Below, one piece after another: positions 26,701-41,700 of a stretch of 64,000 bases of DNA. Positions within the stretch are counted from its first letter, which is position 1; each line of letters begins with the position of its first letter. The stretch spans positions 2,542,001 to 2,606,000 of the forward strand of contig OY720100.1 in NCBI GenBank assembly GCA_963082875.1, written 5' to 3'. This stretch comes from Corella eumyota. Lineage: Eukaryota > Chordata > Ascidiacea > Phlebobranchia > Corellidae. The notes under the pieces were generated by a model that saw only the letters and a program-made list of their open reading frames with translations, did no database searches and was not told where the DNA came from. The translations under genes and the position numbers were made by a program.

Positions 26701-29700
26701 AACACAACTCTTTTTTCATATCCCCTTAAGAGGATAGGTTTTTGATATTTTAATCGGCTAAAAGACTTTTTTTTTAACATTCACATATATAATGTAGCTT
26801 AGCGGATGATATTTTCGTACATCCCATTTATATGCCTACAAAATAAACTACCTTTTGTGGTGACCCAGTAAATTATCGCTTGCAAATATTAATTGAAAGT
26901 TGCAACCCTATTACAACAACCTTATTACAACGAGTTAGCATATAGTACCAATCAATGTATTTAAACCTACCTAAATTAGCCACAATAAGCCTTTCAGCAT
27001 GAGAACACTCGGGTATAAGAATAATTGGAGCATCGGTCTCAATATCCAACAACACACGAGCTTGTCGACATGATGAAGTTCGAACACTTTGTCCAACTGA
27101 AGCAGCTCTCATTCTGCCCAATACCTTAAAGTAGAAGAATGTTTAAAAAATGACATTTTAAATAAAAGTTATTGAAAAAAAGTTAAGGTTTAAAATTAAG
27201 AAAAAAATTTAATCAGTTGCCCTCAGAAAAGCAACCCCATGAATAGAACACTCTATCAGTACTTGAAATATGTTAGTCAATTTTAGTTACATTATGTCTA
27301 ATTTAAGTTTATTTAACATACTTCTTGTAGTTGTTGAAAATGTTGAAAGAAGGCAACAGTTTCATTCTGAAACCTCTGCGTATGAACATATCTGATTGAT
27401 GACATTCTTAATCTGATGCTTATGTCAAAATCTCTTTGTAGTAAATGGTCATATTCATCATACCTGCATAAACAAATTTATATTTAAAAAAAACATGGAC
27501 AAAATGTAAATGGTCAATAATGTTTATATCTTGTTAAGCAACCATTTTAAATTGTTTACTTAACAAATCCAAAGTATATATATATACACAAGTGAATTTG
27601 CTCATACAAATTTTAAAACATTAAAAAAATTCTGGTTTAACTATTAGTTTTCTATGCAGGAAATTTTTATTTTAAATTAAAATAAACATTTTTTTTTCTA
27701 TACCAAAAATGCATTTTAAGAAACATTTTGATCTAAAAATATTGATGGGTTAACTTAGTTTAACTACTCAAATGCATTGCATGAACTGTAATTAAAAAAA
27801 AACTTTAAAAAACTTACTTTTTAATATCAAAATCCAGAGCCTTATCACCAGTAAAAATAAAGCGTTCTTTATATAAATTTCCATTTGGACTTAAATCTGA
27901 AACTGAAACATTTCCTAACTGGCCAGCAACTTGTAATGTTCCATCTATAATTTACAAGTTAGAAAAAAGTTTTAAAAGCAAAAATTTTTAAAAAATATTG
28001 CACAAAATGAATTAAACCAATATTAAATATTACTAGTAACAAAAAAATTAATATTAATACCTTTATAACAACAAAAAATATACCAAATAAAATTTATTAA
28101 CTCTAACCTCTTAATGTAACATGTGATTTTAACCCAGTTACATTAGCTTTAAGTAATTCATATTCCTGCTTGTTGCAAATTATATTAAAACATCGAACTT
28201 TAAAATCGATCTCTGAGTTGATATGTTCTTGGGGTTGATTCTCATAAAAAGATCTAAATAAACGTAAAAAAAAGATAAATTTTTAATGATAGAAATTTTG
28301 TAAAATTCTGAAAATATATTCATAGTTGTTTTAAATGTTAAATAAATTAGCAAATTTATAAACCAAAAGTTTGTGGCTATTACTTTAAAGCTCTGTCTAT
28401 AAAGCCTAACTTGCTATAGTCTATCTAAATGACCAATCGTAAGTTAATTGCAAACCTGATGTCCAATCTTTGATCCCAAGAAAAAGTTTCCTCAGTTTCG
28501 CGATCCAGTTGAAAAGTTTTCTTTGGGGAAGTCCCTATGCCGAAAAAATCAAGCAACACAACCCAAGTTTGTAGGTTAATCTAAAAAGTTAAATAATTGA
28601 ATTTTAAGACAATGGTAACATGCACAATTTTAACCCAAATTTATTTCTTTTAACTTATTTCCGCAAAAAATTAATAATTTCATTAACATAAATTTATTTT
28701 TTTAATTTTGTTACATCTTAATTTAGGGTAATTTTACTTAAATGTTTAGTAAAAATTTTTTTTGAGACATACCTTACAATCTAAAGAGTTAAAATCAATT
28801 GCAATTCTTCTATTAACTCTGTCATAAACTTTTTTGTAAGCCTGACTCTTTCCATCAACCAAAAAGACCTTAATATGAACCAGGGTCCTCTCTTTCTGCT
28901 CCTTGGGAGGAGTAGTTGGAGAAAATTGCTCCTCCTGGGAGGAGTTAAGAGCAGATGATGATTGGTTGGGTTTGGTTGGTGGTTGATTTTGTGTAGAAGC
29001 TACAAAAAACAAAGTTTTAAAAATTAACTAAAAGTTAAAATATCATAGCAAAAACTACACATTCTTAGCAGTTTTTTAGAAAAACGATCAAGTGACAAAT
29101 GTATACAATTATCTTAATTGTGTTAAAATAACTTACACATTAAATTTTCCATGCCAGAAGTATAAGGTACATTAGCATAAGGTCTAAACACCCCTCCACC
29201 ATTATTCCCCAATCTTTGTCCACCATTTATTAAATTATTAACACCAGTACATGACTGTGAGGGTAGAGATGTACTCATGTTAATATTAGAAGGTTGGGAA
29301 GTAGGAAAGGCAGGGCAAGATGTGGATAAATAATCAGTTTTTTGAGTTGGTTTTGGGGCTTGGGTTTGACCAGGAAAAGATGAAACTACGATGTGTCTGA
29401 AATGACATAAAAATATATCAAAGCTATAAAAACAATGAACATTCTATTTATTACAAAAATCAAATATCTTAAGTATTTAAAAAAATTATTAAATAAATAG
29501 AAATAGTAGTTTTTTAATAAAAATAAAACATATCAACACACAAGTGATATTTTTTTTAAAAAGGCACAAAATTATTTTTGCAACTTTTCCACTTCTTGTT
29601 ACTCTTAATGAACTTGTTAGAAATATGTTTTAACTTTTTATTTTTACCTGTGTGGTGAGTTTATATCTTGCAATAAATCTTCAATATCAATAGAACCCAA

Positions 29701-32700
29701 TGATAAATCAAATGATGTTCCAAACCTATTTTCCTTCTCATAAGCTCCCGAAAACTCTTGTAGAGTCACTTTCACTATTCCCTAGTAAACAATAAAGTAC
29801 ACTTACTTCAAGGGCATGTTGTAGTGGTTTAAACATATGACTTTACAACAGTATGTCTTGGATTTGATACCTTCTTCTTTCATGCCATAGATTTTCTAAG
29901 TAAGGCTTTATGAACAGTAAGGAATAATTAATTGAAGCTCAAACTGCCAATTTAAATTCAGGATTGGGTCAATGCAACAAATGTTAAAATGAAAATAAAT
30001 TTTGACTTTGTTTTAAAATAATTTTACCTGCTCCCCTTCACTGAGATCTTCACTAAGTTGAAATATTAGAGATTGAACATTAAAGTTTGCACTCATTGGG
30101 GTGTACTTGCGTAGTTGAGGGGGTAATTGGAGTTTTGTGGGGGTTGGCTAAAAAAGATAAAAAATAAGTAAAAAATTACTTGTAAAAAAAATAAAAAAAA
30201 TAAGGCTATATGTCTTTGTTATGCTTATAACACTAGTTTAAAAAAATAACGCAAATATCTTGGAATACTGATAATAAATAAAAAGGGATCAAAATATTTA
30301 CTGAATTAGGAGGAATACAGGTGAGACCAGGTGCCTCAAATATTCCAAATTCTCGATTAGATCTTGGGGTGGAATGATGTGATGAAACTAAAAAAAATAT
30401 GTAATATATTACATTTTTATCAAGTTAAACTATGAACAAAATAATTCTTATCAAGCAAAAGACTATCTAAATTATAATAGTAAGCAAACAAATAATACAT
30501 CTAGATTAAATACATAAATTAATTTAATTTTTACAATTTTTTAAAGTAAAAAATTCGATATCATATTAAAAAACTAACCACTTGAGATGTTAGACAATCG
30601 ATCATTTCTCTTCTTCTTGCTGCTTCCTGCAACATCCAAGAGCACAGGAGCAGATGCAGAATGGGCTGGTCTCAGTTTTACCTCAGTATTAAGAAAGCTT
30701 CCAGATCCTCCAAGAATCTCGTCTTCTTCATCTTGATCCTGGATGTCATCAATATCTCCTCCATAAGCTAAGTTGTCCAAAGTCTAAATATTTGAAACAA
30801 AAGCAAAAAAACAAATTTTCAAAAATTTTCAAAAAAATGTATAATAAAAGAAATTAAAGATTAATATAAATTTATATATAATGGATCTTTGTGAATGATT
30901 ATATATGGTCAGTCTTAAGGCCTACAAACTAAATTAAATTGTCTTTTATGGTGCGAGGGTAAAGTATCAGAGACAAATATAATTCGGGACAATATAATCA
31001 CTAAAATTCTGACAGTAGGGTGAGGTATCGACTAGTTTAAATAAAATTAATCAATAAAAATAAGTTTTCAAAAATCTAAAATTAAAAAAAATCTTGGAAA
31101 TTATAAAAAATATCAACACAAAATTTACATAACAAGTCCAACACAAACTTTACCTTGAGTACTTGCTCATAAGCATGTTTAGATAGAGTGACAGTGATAG
31201 ATGATGAAGCATGGATGGTAACACACATCCTCTTATCATTAATAGCACCCAGACATGAGTTAAACTCTTCACAACAACTTGAATCACTTAGACAATAAAA
31301 CATTAAAGTTTGAACAATTTTTATAACCTAATTCAACTAAACATATGATCGAAAATATGGCAAAAAGTATGAAAATAAAATAAAAAAAGTAAGTTTTAAA
31401 AACAATGACAGTTATTTCTTTTTGCTAATTGAACTGTTTTTTGTTTTCTATTATTAGACAAAATTTTTTATTTTTTTTTAGTAGAAAAAAATTTGTTAAA
31501 TTACTTTAGAAGTTTTGATTTATCGCAGCATTTTCTTCCATCTAATTCCTTAATTTTATTTGGAATATAATCAATTTTGTTAATTGAAAGTTGTAAAGTT
31601 GTTTTATGCAATATTTCTATGTCAGTATGTTCTTCCTTATTATTATCTTTTGGCATTGAGTTTGTCATAAAATGTAAACTAAAAAAATTAAAGAATAAAA
31701 TACACAATTAATAAACTTTACTTTTTTAATGCAAATATATAACAAAATAATATTTAAATAAAAGTTTTACAGACAAAATCTTAGTTAAAAATCCTTAACT
31801 AACCTTGTTCTTTTAAGTTCTGTAATACTGGGTCCACAAGATAGTAGAGCATCACTATCAGCTTGTTTTGCTGCTAATTCAACTTGTTTCTGTCGATGAC
31901 TTCTTAGGTTCATGTTTACTATATCAATACTTAGTTTATCAAATGGTCCTCCACAACTAAAAAAAAATCAATCATAAAAAATAGGAAAAATTGAGTTTTT
32001 ACAAAGAATAACATTACCATTTTAATTGCATTTTTTTAAAATTATTGTCTTATACATATACTTGGTGATTATTTAACTTAATATTTTTAATAGTAGACTA
32101 GGTATGTTAGTGAAAGAGCATTTTTATATAAGATCCTGGGTTCGATCCCCAATGCTGTCTTGCTGTAAAGCCTTTGAAAGGTGCTATAACCAGTATGGCT
32201 CCTGCTAAGCCAACACCTAATCAGCAGCTTAATTATTGGCAAATATAATCTATATTATCTCAAGTTGCCAATGGCAACTTTATACTGGGTTGGGGTAACG
32301 AATGTTACTCTAAGTTTAGGTCATGAAGTCGACCTTCCCACATCGAGGATAAATAAATACAAAATAAAAAATATGTATAAAAACCTTTTATCAGGATAAT
32401 TTTTCACAATAATTTGCCCCAGATTGGCCACCAATAACTCAAAACTACCAGGAAACTTAGGGATGGCAACAATTGGTGTTTCCATCTCAAGTTGAAAGTA
32501 AAATGGTTGAAAATTGGTTTTGTTATTTTGTTCCAAAGTGGTTTCAAGTTCACCTATAAATTAAGTTTAATAATTAATAAATAAAAATACATGGCAAAAA
32601 AACTCTGATCTAACAAAAAAGTTTAATAATTTAAGTTTTGAAAGCAAGGTGTTGTACCTTCTTCAACAGATTCATCAAGGTTAACCATTGATTTTCCTAG

Positions 32701-35700
32701 CATGACCATACTGTTGGACACTTTGTCTAATATACTTCGTGCCATATCTTTGTAAGCCTGTATAAAAAACAGATTTAAATAACGTTTCGCATTATTTTAT
32801 GTGTAAATGACAATTCTATGCTTGGTGGTCAGGCAGCATGGTGTGGTGGTCAGAACACTTGCTTCACTACATGAAATCCAGGGTTTGATCCCCACTGCTC
32901 TTGTGCTATAGCACCCTTAAGTAAAATCTATAAATAGTATAAACTTCTGCTGCTTACACTGAATCAGCAGCTTAATTATCAAGCAAATATAACCTATAAC
33001 ATCCCAAACTACCAGTAGATACACATCAGGTAACTTTTTAGCCTCTACACAACATATTAGTTATACTTCTAATATTGACCTTTTTTATTAAATAAACTTG
33101 TAACCTGTTTAGTTGCTGTTGTCATCTGAGCATTTGTGAAATCACCAACTTCATCGATTAAAGCCAACATCTCAGCAATTAACCTGGGCGAATGAATATA
33201 ACAAGCTGATGCTAGATTTATTTGTAATTTCATCTCATTTGTGCTAGCTAAAAATGTTGTCATAACAATTTGGTTTTTAATTAAAAGTGCGTTTTAAAAA
33301 AAAAGTACTATCACATTAATAATGATTTACAATAATTAAATATTTTATTTAAAATTTTTTAAACCAATCGCTAAAGTTTTTTGACTTTTAAAAAGAACTG
33401 TATGAATAAAAATTAATCAAAACTTAAACATTTTAATATAGAGTTTAGGTAATTTAATTTTAACATTTAAAAAAATTAAACAGTTGAAATAGTAAACTAA
33501 CCTTGTTTTTCTGATGATTTGTCAATATTATCCATGTCAAACACCAAGTCATTTTCATCTTTAAATGATTTGCTTGTTAATAAATCTTGTTTTTTCATCT
33601 TTGTGACCAAAGGTTCAGATTCTGATGTGAAAACATATTTGACATCAGGTTTAGCATTTAAACTTGTAGAAAGTCGTTGAAACAAAAAAGAAAAAGCTTT
33701 TGTTTGTTTGGTGTTTTCTATAGGACTTGCATGCGCAGAAAAAATTGAATTATCTTCAGAATATGACCCAACGTTGAGTATTTCAAGCCCCATACATTTC
33801 CCACTTAAATCTCTTACATCAGAAGTTAAATTCTGCATTCTTAAACTAGCAACCGAACCAACTACATTAACATCAGGAATTAAACCATTCTCAACAACAT
33901 TTTTAGAGTTAAGATCTGCCACCACATGAGCCCCAAGCATGGTTAAAGTTGCAACCTTTCTACCAACAGTATTTTCGTTATGTTGAATATGACGCAACAA
34001 TAATATGTTAAGTTTTTTTAAATCAATTTCAATATGAGTCTCTACTTTTTTGTCATCTTCATTTTTAACATTTTTTTGAGATTGGATCGCTTTTAAATGA
34101 CTGTCATTATTTTTATTAATGCTGTCTTGATCATTCGTATTAGTTGGTTTTAGTTTATGTAGAAAATTAAGTATTGTAATCCAGCTTTGAGCGTTAAAGA
34201 CGACGTCCAAAACATTAAAGTTCCCGCTGATAATATTACATGGTGACTTGTGTGATTTGTTTTCTGATGATCCACAACTAAAAAATGCAAAAAATATATT
34301 TTAACTAAAAATATAATATATCTAAAATGTAGAATTTTAAATTTTTTAAAGTAATTTTTAGAATAAAATTTTTTTTTAAGTATCGGGTTATTAAACACTC
34401 TTACTTTTCATCCTGAGTTAAATCTGGAGATCCTTCTTTTAAACTTTTAATTTCCAAACAAATTAAGTGTTTGCTGGCTTCATTTAACACATCCTCAAAC
34501 TTTGAATTCTTGTTTTCAGTTGGAGACCCAGGGATATTACTCAAGTTGTCAGCTACAGTTTTAAGTACATTTGAAGTTTGTGAGTTGGGTACGGGTAAGG
34601 TTGTTTTACTTGTTGTTTGAATTATTTCTGATGCTGATCTAAGTAATTGTGGACTGCTAGCACCTGTAATATGGTTATTAGATATTTAAAATACCCTATT
34701 TAAGATTTTCAAACACTAGATCTTAGCATTAGGAAACTTAGAGAGCTTTAATTATTGAATTAGATAAAAATATTTAAAGAAATGTGTTAAAAAAACTGTG
34801 TAGAACAAAAAACATCACAGAAATGACAACTTAAATCGTATTTAAAAAAAAGCCTTTTAAAAGTTAATGTTTTTGCAATTTTAAAAATTTTTAATAAACT
34901 CTTTAAAATACAATTTAAAAAATTTATGTAAGGGTTATAACATTACACCATTTTTGACGAACAAAGTTAATGAAATCTAACCTTTATTAAAATGTTTGTT
35001 AGGATCTGGAGAAGTGGTCCCAGAATCGAGCATGTGTCCACTTCCAACATCCATAAAAACTCCTCTGTGAGATGCAAGGAGGAGCTCGTAATCTTGTCCA
35101 AGTTGTTGCATTACATCAATTAATAACAAACTAAAATAAAATAAGTTCAAAGTTAAAGTAAGAATTATTTACAAATATTACAAAAGTTAAATTAAAGTCT
35201 GTAAAAAATAAAAAAATATAGAAAGATTTTTTATTAAAAAATATACATAATAAAAATTGAACAAAACTTTATAAACTATTCAAAATAATTTATTTATACC
35301 AAAAAAAATAAATACAGTTATCCAAGTGTACCTATAAATAATTGACAAATTATATAAATTAAAATAGATAAACCCTACTACATTTTATTTTAATATTAAA
35401 TAAATATCATAATATTAGTCAATATCTTACTTGTAAATTGATAACGAAGTTGTTGAATCAAATCTTCTTTGAACAAAAGAGGATTGAATTCCTGATATTT
35501 CAAACACCGACAATATTGTTCCCAAATCATCAAACTCCAAAACTATTGATATTTTATTGATAGAAAAATCGCAAGCTAGTTGCTTAGATTGCGCACGTTC
35601 TTTATTATAATTAGGGTTGTATTGAGTGGTGGGGGATAGTAAGTTCTTTACGCTAAGTTTTGTTTGACTTGGCTGGTTTGTTTTCTTTTCAGAGTTTGGT

Positions 35701-38700
35701 TTGGAGCTAAATTGGTGCAAGCATTTCATTGCAGTTTCAATCTTAAAACATATAAAGTAAATACTACAAAAAACTAATATATTTTACAGCATTATGATTA
35801 CATACAAATTTTTAAATCCATTAGACATAAAGCAAAAATAAACTTAAAAATTTATTACCTTTTATTTTAAAACATTTTAAACTGCATATAATTTTTTTTA
35901 TTATTTTATTTGGGTTTTTTGAACATTGATAAAAGTAAATAAAATGATAAACAAAAAAATATATTACAATAATGCAACGGAAAAAAATAATAAAATCAAT
36001 TTCATGATTAAAACATACCATAAGTTATAAATTAAGTATGTTATGGCATGGTCACCAAACCCAGAATATATTCCCTTTAATAAAAAACCTCCAAAAATAA
36101 TAAATACCTACATTTAAAATAGTAAGTATTCACCTTATTATGACTAATCCGAAGTGTCAGATCGGGTAGATTTCCATTCACAACAAGAGATGGATATTCA
36201 GGATCAACAGTCGACACAACTCGTCGCTCAACAGTTAGATCAACACTGAATTGTTTGACTAAATGATATTTTTCCCTGTCCCCTGTTTTGAGTATTTCTG
36301 ATACACTGTAATCTGGTGCAATAAGAACCTGTATAAAAAAAATTTCAAATTTAAAAAAAATGAATATTTAGACAAAAATAATAAAGATTAATTTGTTAGC
36401 TACAGACTAAAGCACAGTAGAAGTTTAAAAATAAAAATGCTTTTAAAATCTTTTCATAAACTTTTTATAAACTAAAATTTTAACAAAGAAAATAAATTTT
36501 AATATTAAAAACCTGTAAATCAGCAAAATGAAGATGATATCGATCGTACATCTTTTCCCTTAACATTCTCTTACTTAATTGTTGGTGATCAAACTCCTCC
36601 TCTTTGGAGGAATTAGGAGAAGAGTGGGAAGAAAGAGAAGGAGAAGATTTCTCCTTTGTTGTTGCCAATGTTGGGGTAGTCTATAAAAACCAAAATTTAT
36701 ATTTTTACATTTTTTCCACCTCTCTTTTTTTATAAAATTCAATTCCCACCTCTTCCTTAACCAAGATAGGGGTTCCTGGAGGAGTCATAAAATCATCATC
36801 ATCAGAGTTATAATCCTCTTCTTCTTCTCCCTCCTCAGATGATGATCGATCCGGAAGAAGACTAACTCCACTGCTCTTCAGTTTATTAAAAACTCCTGAG
36901 TAGGATTTACAAAATTACGAGGAAAATACTAACAATTATTATAACTGTATAAAGCTAGCCTTAGGCCATAAATTAAATGTTTAAAATTTGTTATCATTCT
37001 ATATCATTCTACAATTGTTGTTTGTAAAAAATATATTTAAAAAAAATTGTAAAATTTAAGAAACACTTAGGGAGGCTTTTAAAAGGATAAAGAGAATGGG
37101 CTAGGACTGGAAAGTATGGAAGTACGTTCAAAGATCGTAAAGTACAAGAGAACTCAAAAATACTTACCCTGAGTATGGTTCTCAAATGTCATGTGACCAA
37201 GGTTGACAATAGCAACTGGTGTGTTAGGAGAAGACCAATCCTGTGGAATGGTTATTTCTGGTGCAAATATATCCAATGACACTGCCCATCTATCTTTGTT
37301 AACCTGCAGACGGTCAGGTAAAACTCAAATTAATTTTTTATAAACATTGAAAACTTAATTTTAAACTTATAATATACAAAAAGTTTGGCCTTCTCATTTT
37401 TACAAAAAACAAAGAATTTAAGTTTTAAAATTTTCATATTAAAATAGAACTTTTCTTAAAATTTTTTGTTACTTTTGTTTTAGCCAACCTTTTACCTTGG
37501 TTGTTTGTTTTCCTTCTATCAACCTTCTTACAGTATTTGTAACCTCAGCTCGTGTCTGAATCAACCACGCCTCATATTTTTCTCTGGCTACTGAGATCAA
37601 CAGTTCACTATCCACTGCTTGGAGGTCGCGACCTTTAGAATATAATTAATCATTTAGGGTAATAAAATGTTGATTTTGTTGATTTTTTGCAACATTAACA
37701 AAAATAAATAAGAATATTGCTTAAAATTTTTTTCCAAATGCCTATCAATAATAAGGTTATTTTAAAAAGAGTGCTTTTTAACTACCTACAAAACAATTTA
37801 ACAATAAAATTATATAAAGAAAAACTTTAGTTTTTCATATAAGTTTTTAAAACAACAAATAATAATTACTTCTTTGGTTATAAGATTTAAAAAATGATTT
37901 CAGCCGATCTAGTAATCCAGGTAGAAAAGTAAGAGCCAGGGGAGCGGTTACAATTTGTAGAACATTCGAAAACATAGTGTTATCGTTCTCAGGTAACTTT
38001 TCATAAGTTAAACTAAAAACTGGAACTTCGTTATTCTCATTAATCACATTTTCATTGTTCTAAAATATAAAAAAAGTTATTTTAAATATAGACACTTTAG
38101 AAAGAATGATTTTTAAAATACAGTTGTTATAGATTTCTCATAATTGTGATTTTTTTTTAGTTTTATTTAATTTTTATTTAATTTTAATAAAAAAAAATAG
38201 TTTAAACATTAAAATTGTTTACTAGTTAAAAAAACCATCAACAAAATTTAGTGAAATTTAATCCCAGCTAATTTGATACAGTTTCCTGTAGTTGACAACA
38301 AATAATAACAAATAATTAGTTAATAAATAATTCAAATAAATGCTGTATTATGTGACTGGTTTTAAAATTAACTGAAATTGTAATAAAAACATTAAATAAA
38401 ATATACAAGAATTAAACATTTTAAGCATTATATCAATGAATATCTTTTAGAAACTTTATGTTTTATTATTTATTAAATTTTAAGCAAATTTAGATGCAAT
38501 AAAACATAAAACTTTTACCTTTCCATATTGAAACAAGGTGTTAAACACATCTGTGAAATTCCTGTTATAAGAACCAGGTAAGTTAATAGTTGGTGATGTC
38601 GGTTTTTGTTTTTTCATCGATAAAGGTCGAACCAAATGTGAAAAATGTTTATTATTTGAATCTAAATCCTTCAATATTATTCCACCTAATTTCATTTGAA

Positions 38701-41700
38701 TTTCATGGGTACCATATCTAAATAAAAATGATTTTCCTAGCATTGGTTTTATTTTAAATTTATATATATATTTATATAATTTAATGAAAATTAAATTCAA
38801 TAAGAAGACAAATACAAATTTAAAAAGTCCTAAATTGAATTTGTAAACAATCTTAAGAATTACTAAAAAAAAAATTAAAAATCCTAAAAAAAATGTATTT
38901 ACCTTGGTCTCCACTCACTATCAACTTTAACATTATTAAACTCGAGCATCACAATCCCACTCGTACTTGACTCACTACTCATCAGAGTAAAACTCCCAGT
39001 ATTGAGTGTGAAGTTGAGTTTGAGTAATAACGCATCACGTTTAAGGAAGGTATCGGTTGTATGTTGATCAGCTAAATCTTCACCAAACATTTCATATATT
39101 TCATCATCATCTTAAAAAAAAAAAATTTTACATTTATTGTAAAAACTTTTTAAAAAAAAAAATCATCTTTAAATAAAATGATTAGAATTATAAGTAGTTG
39201 AAAAGTTGTATTAGAGTTCATAAAAAGGACAAATTTTAGTTTGTTAGAATGGAGGTATATTGGTCATGGCCTCAAACTATGAGTTAAAATGTTTTAGATT
39301 TGAACCTTAGCAATGCCACGCAATTTGCCCTTTACATTACAATAGCACACCCTTTTCCAATAAAATACAAAACACTAAATATGAAAAAAAAATTATACTA
39401 ATAAAAACCAAAAAACAAGAAATAATTTATGAATAATATATTAAAGCAGGAAAAAAATTAACATCATTATCAGGTTTAAAATGATTTCTTATTTTAATTC
39501 AAACATTTACCCAGATCTTTGAAAACACTTTCATGTAAAGTTGAATCCTCATTGTTAGGCAACAAGTCCGACATCTCCTTCTCTAAACTCTCTAAATTCT
39601 CAACTTCTTCGCGATTTTCCTCAATATTTTGATTATTTTCTATTTCATCCTTGTTTGAACCAGAAGAATTATTACCCCATTTTCTGATACAAAATAAAAG
39701 TAATTTAAAAAAAAAATAAAATCTAGCAGATATTTACCAAGAAAATCTTTAAGAAACAAAATCTTTTCAAAATATTTTAGGAATTCTTAAAAAAAAAATG
39801 GTTATTGTTAATCATTTTAAATTTAACCAAATTTAAAATTAGTTGAAAATTAATCTTAAAATATAATCTTACCCAATCCATCCCACCCATCTCCAAGCTA
39901 AACCAGGATTAGTTTTCTTTCTTGTACTAGTTCCCTTGAGAAACCTTCTCTAAAAATTTGTCGAGTCACAATTTTAAAGCACAATGTAGTATTTTTATAT
40001 TTTTTTTTATATATATTGATCGCCAAAAGTCTCCAAAAAAACTTACAATTTTTGATTTTGTAGCTTGCTCTGCTTTTCTTTTTATTTCATTTTCCTCGTT
40101 AATTTGTGAGTAAACAATTTCTCTTAAAATTCGAAGTTCGGAAAAATTTAAATCCTCTTCTAATTCTTTGACTTGTGAAACTAAATCATTTGCCTTCGAA
40201 ACAATAAAATAAATAACAAGTTTAAAATTTTAGTTATTTGACTTAGAAAACAGTCGTAGTAATAAAACCTAAATATAATAAATTAAAAAAATTGTTTTAA
40301 AAACAGAACTGAAACATTAGGTACCTTAACTTTTTTTTTACAAAATAATTACAAAATTTACAATTACCTGGGACTTCAACACATATTTTTGATGAAGATA
40401 TTTTCTGTAGGTTTTTACGTATTGAACGACCACTTTAACCCGATTGCATAAAAATTTTAAAGTTTTTCGAAGTCTTTGAGTTTGAATCTTTTTCAGTTCA
40501 ATGTCCATTGCCCATTTCCACCATAACTTTGGACTAAACAAAATTTATAATCAGACCCCCAAAAAAATTTTAATTTGCAAAAGAAATTGATAAAATAGAA
40601 TTTTAATTGAAAAGGAAAATACAAAATAAAAACAAAACGTAACCTATTAAAAATGAATAATCCATTTAGATTTTTTAATTATTTTTAAATAACAAAATTA
40701 CATGTAAAAAAAAATTTGTAAAAATTTTTAGGTTTTTTTGATATTGCAACTATTTTATAAATAAATAATTTACTTTTCTGTTATAGTTTCCACTGGTCTT
40801 CCACTTTTATGCTTAGCTCTTGTGCCCCACCTTGCTATCTCATTAAGCAAAACCGAAACCTGTTGATACTGAGTTTTATTTAAACAAAGAGGGATAGTTG
40901 GTAATTCCACATCGAGGGATAACCTGGGTTTGTGTTTTGATCGAATTGGAAAAGAAGAACAATTTCGTGTCAGATGGACTTCCCCGCTGACAGGGCAGAC
41001 AATAAAGTTGTGACCGTTAGAGTTGGCTGATTGCTTTTTTTCAGATGCATTTGATGCATTTTCCATTGCAATCTAAATTTTATTTTTTAAACATTTTTAT
41101 ATTTAACACAAAATTTAGTATTTCTGCAAATATTGTTTCTAATTACAACCTTAGTTAGAAAAACAATATTTACCATTAGATCTGAATGATCCAAGTCACC
41201 AAGTATTTTTGACTTTGTGTCCCAATAAAATGACATATCTTGCAACTTCATTTTCTTCCATTTTTTATCAACTCCAGGCAATTGACTTGGCTTGGCCTCC
41301 TAAAAGAAATAGTTAAAGTTAATTCTTTAGTTATACAAGTCGATTGCCCACTCAGTGGTCACATATTTACATATTTTTTAGTTATATAAAAAAGACTTTG
41401 GTTTTTTAATATTTATACAAAAATATAAATGGCAAAATTACTAAATCCACAATATTGCAACAATTTAACAAATTCTGTGGTCAAAAAAAGTACAAACACC
41501 CACATAGAAAGTTGTTTAAAATATTTTTTATTTTTAAAAATAAAAATTTGTTTACCCAGTTTTCATTAGTAGTTTGTGTTGATAAAACATCCACATGAAT
41601 CCCACAAGAGAAGGTGTCAGGTAGCGTGACATCATCCTCATATCTTATATGTAAGTCATGAAGGTGAACCTTGAATAATAAAACAATTTAAATTAAATTC

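Noticed and set aside
33708-33929. 73-codon plus-strand frame opposite VPS13D exon 23
   Set aside because: Antisense shadow of a long coding exon; no independent signals.
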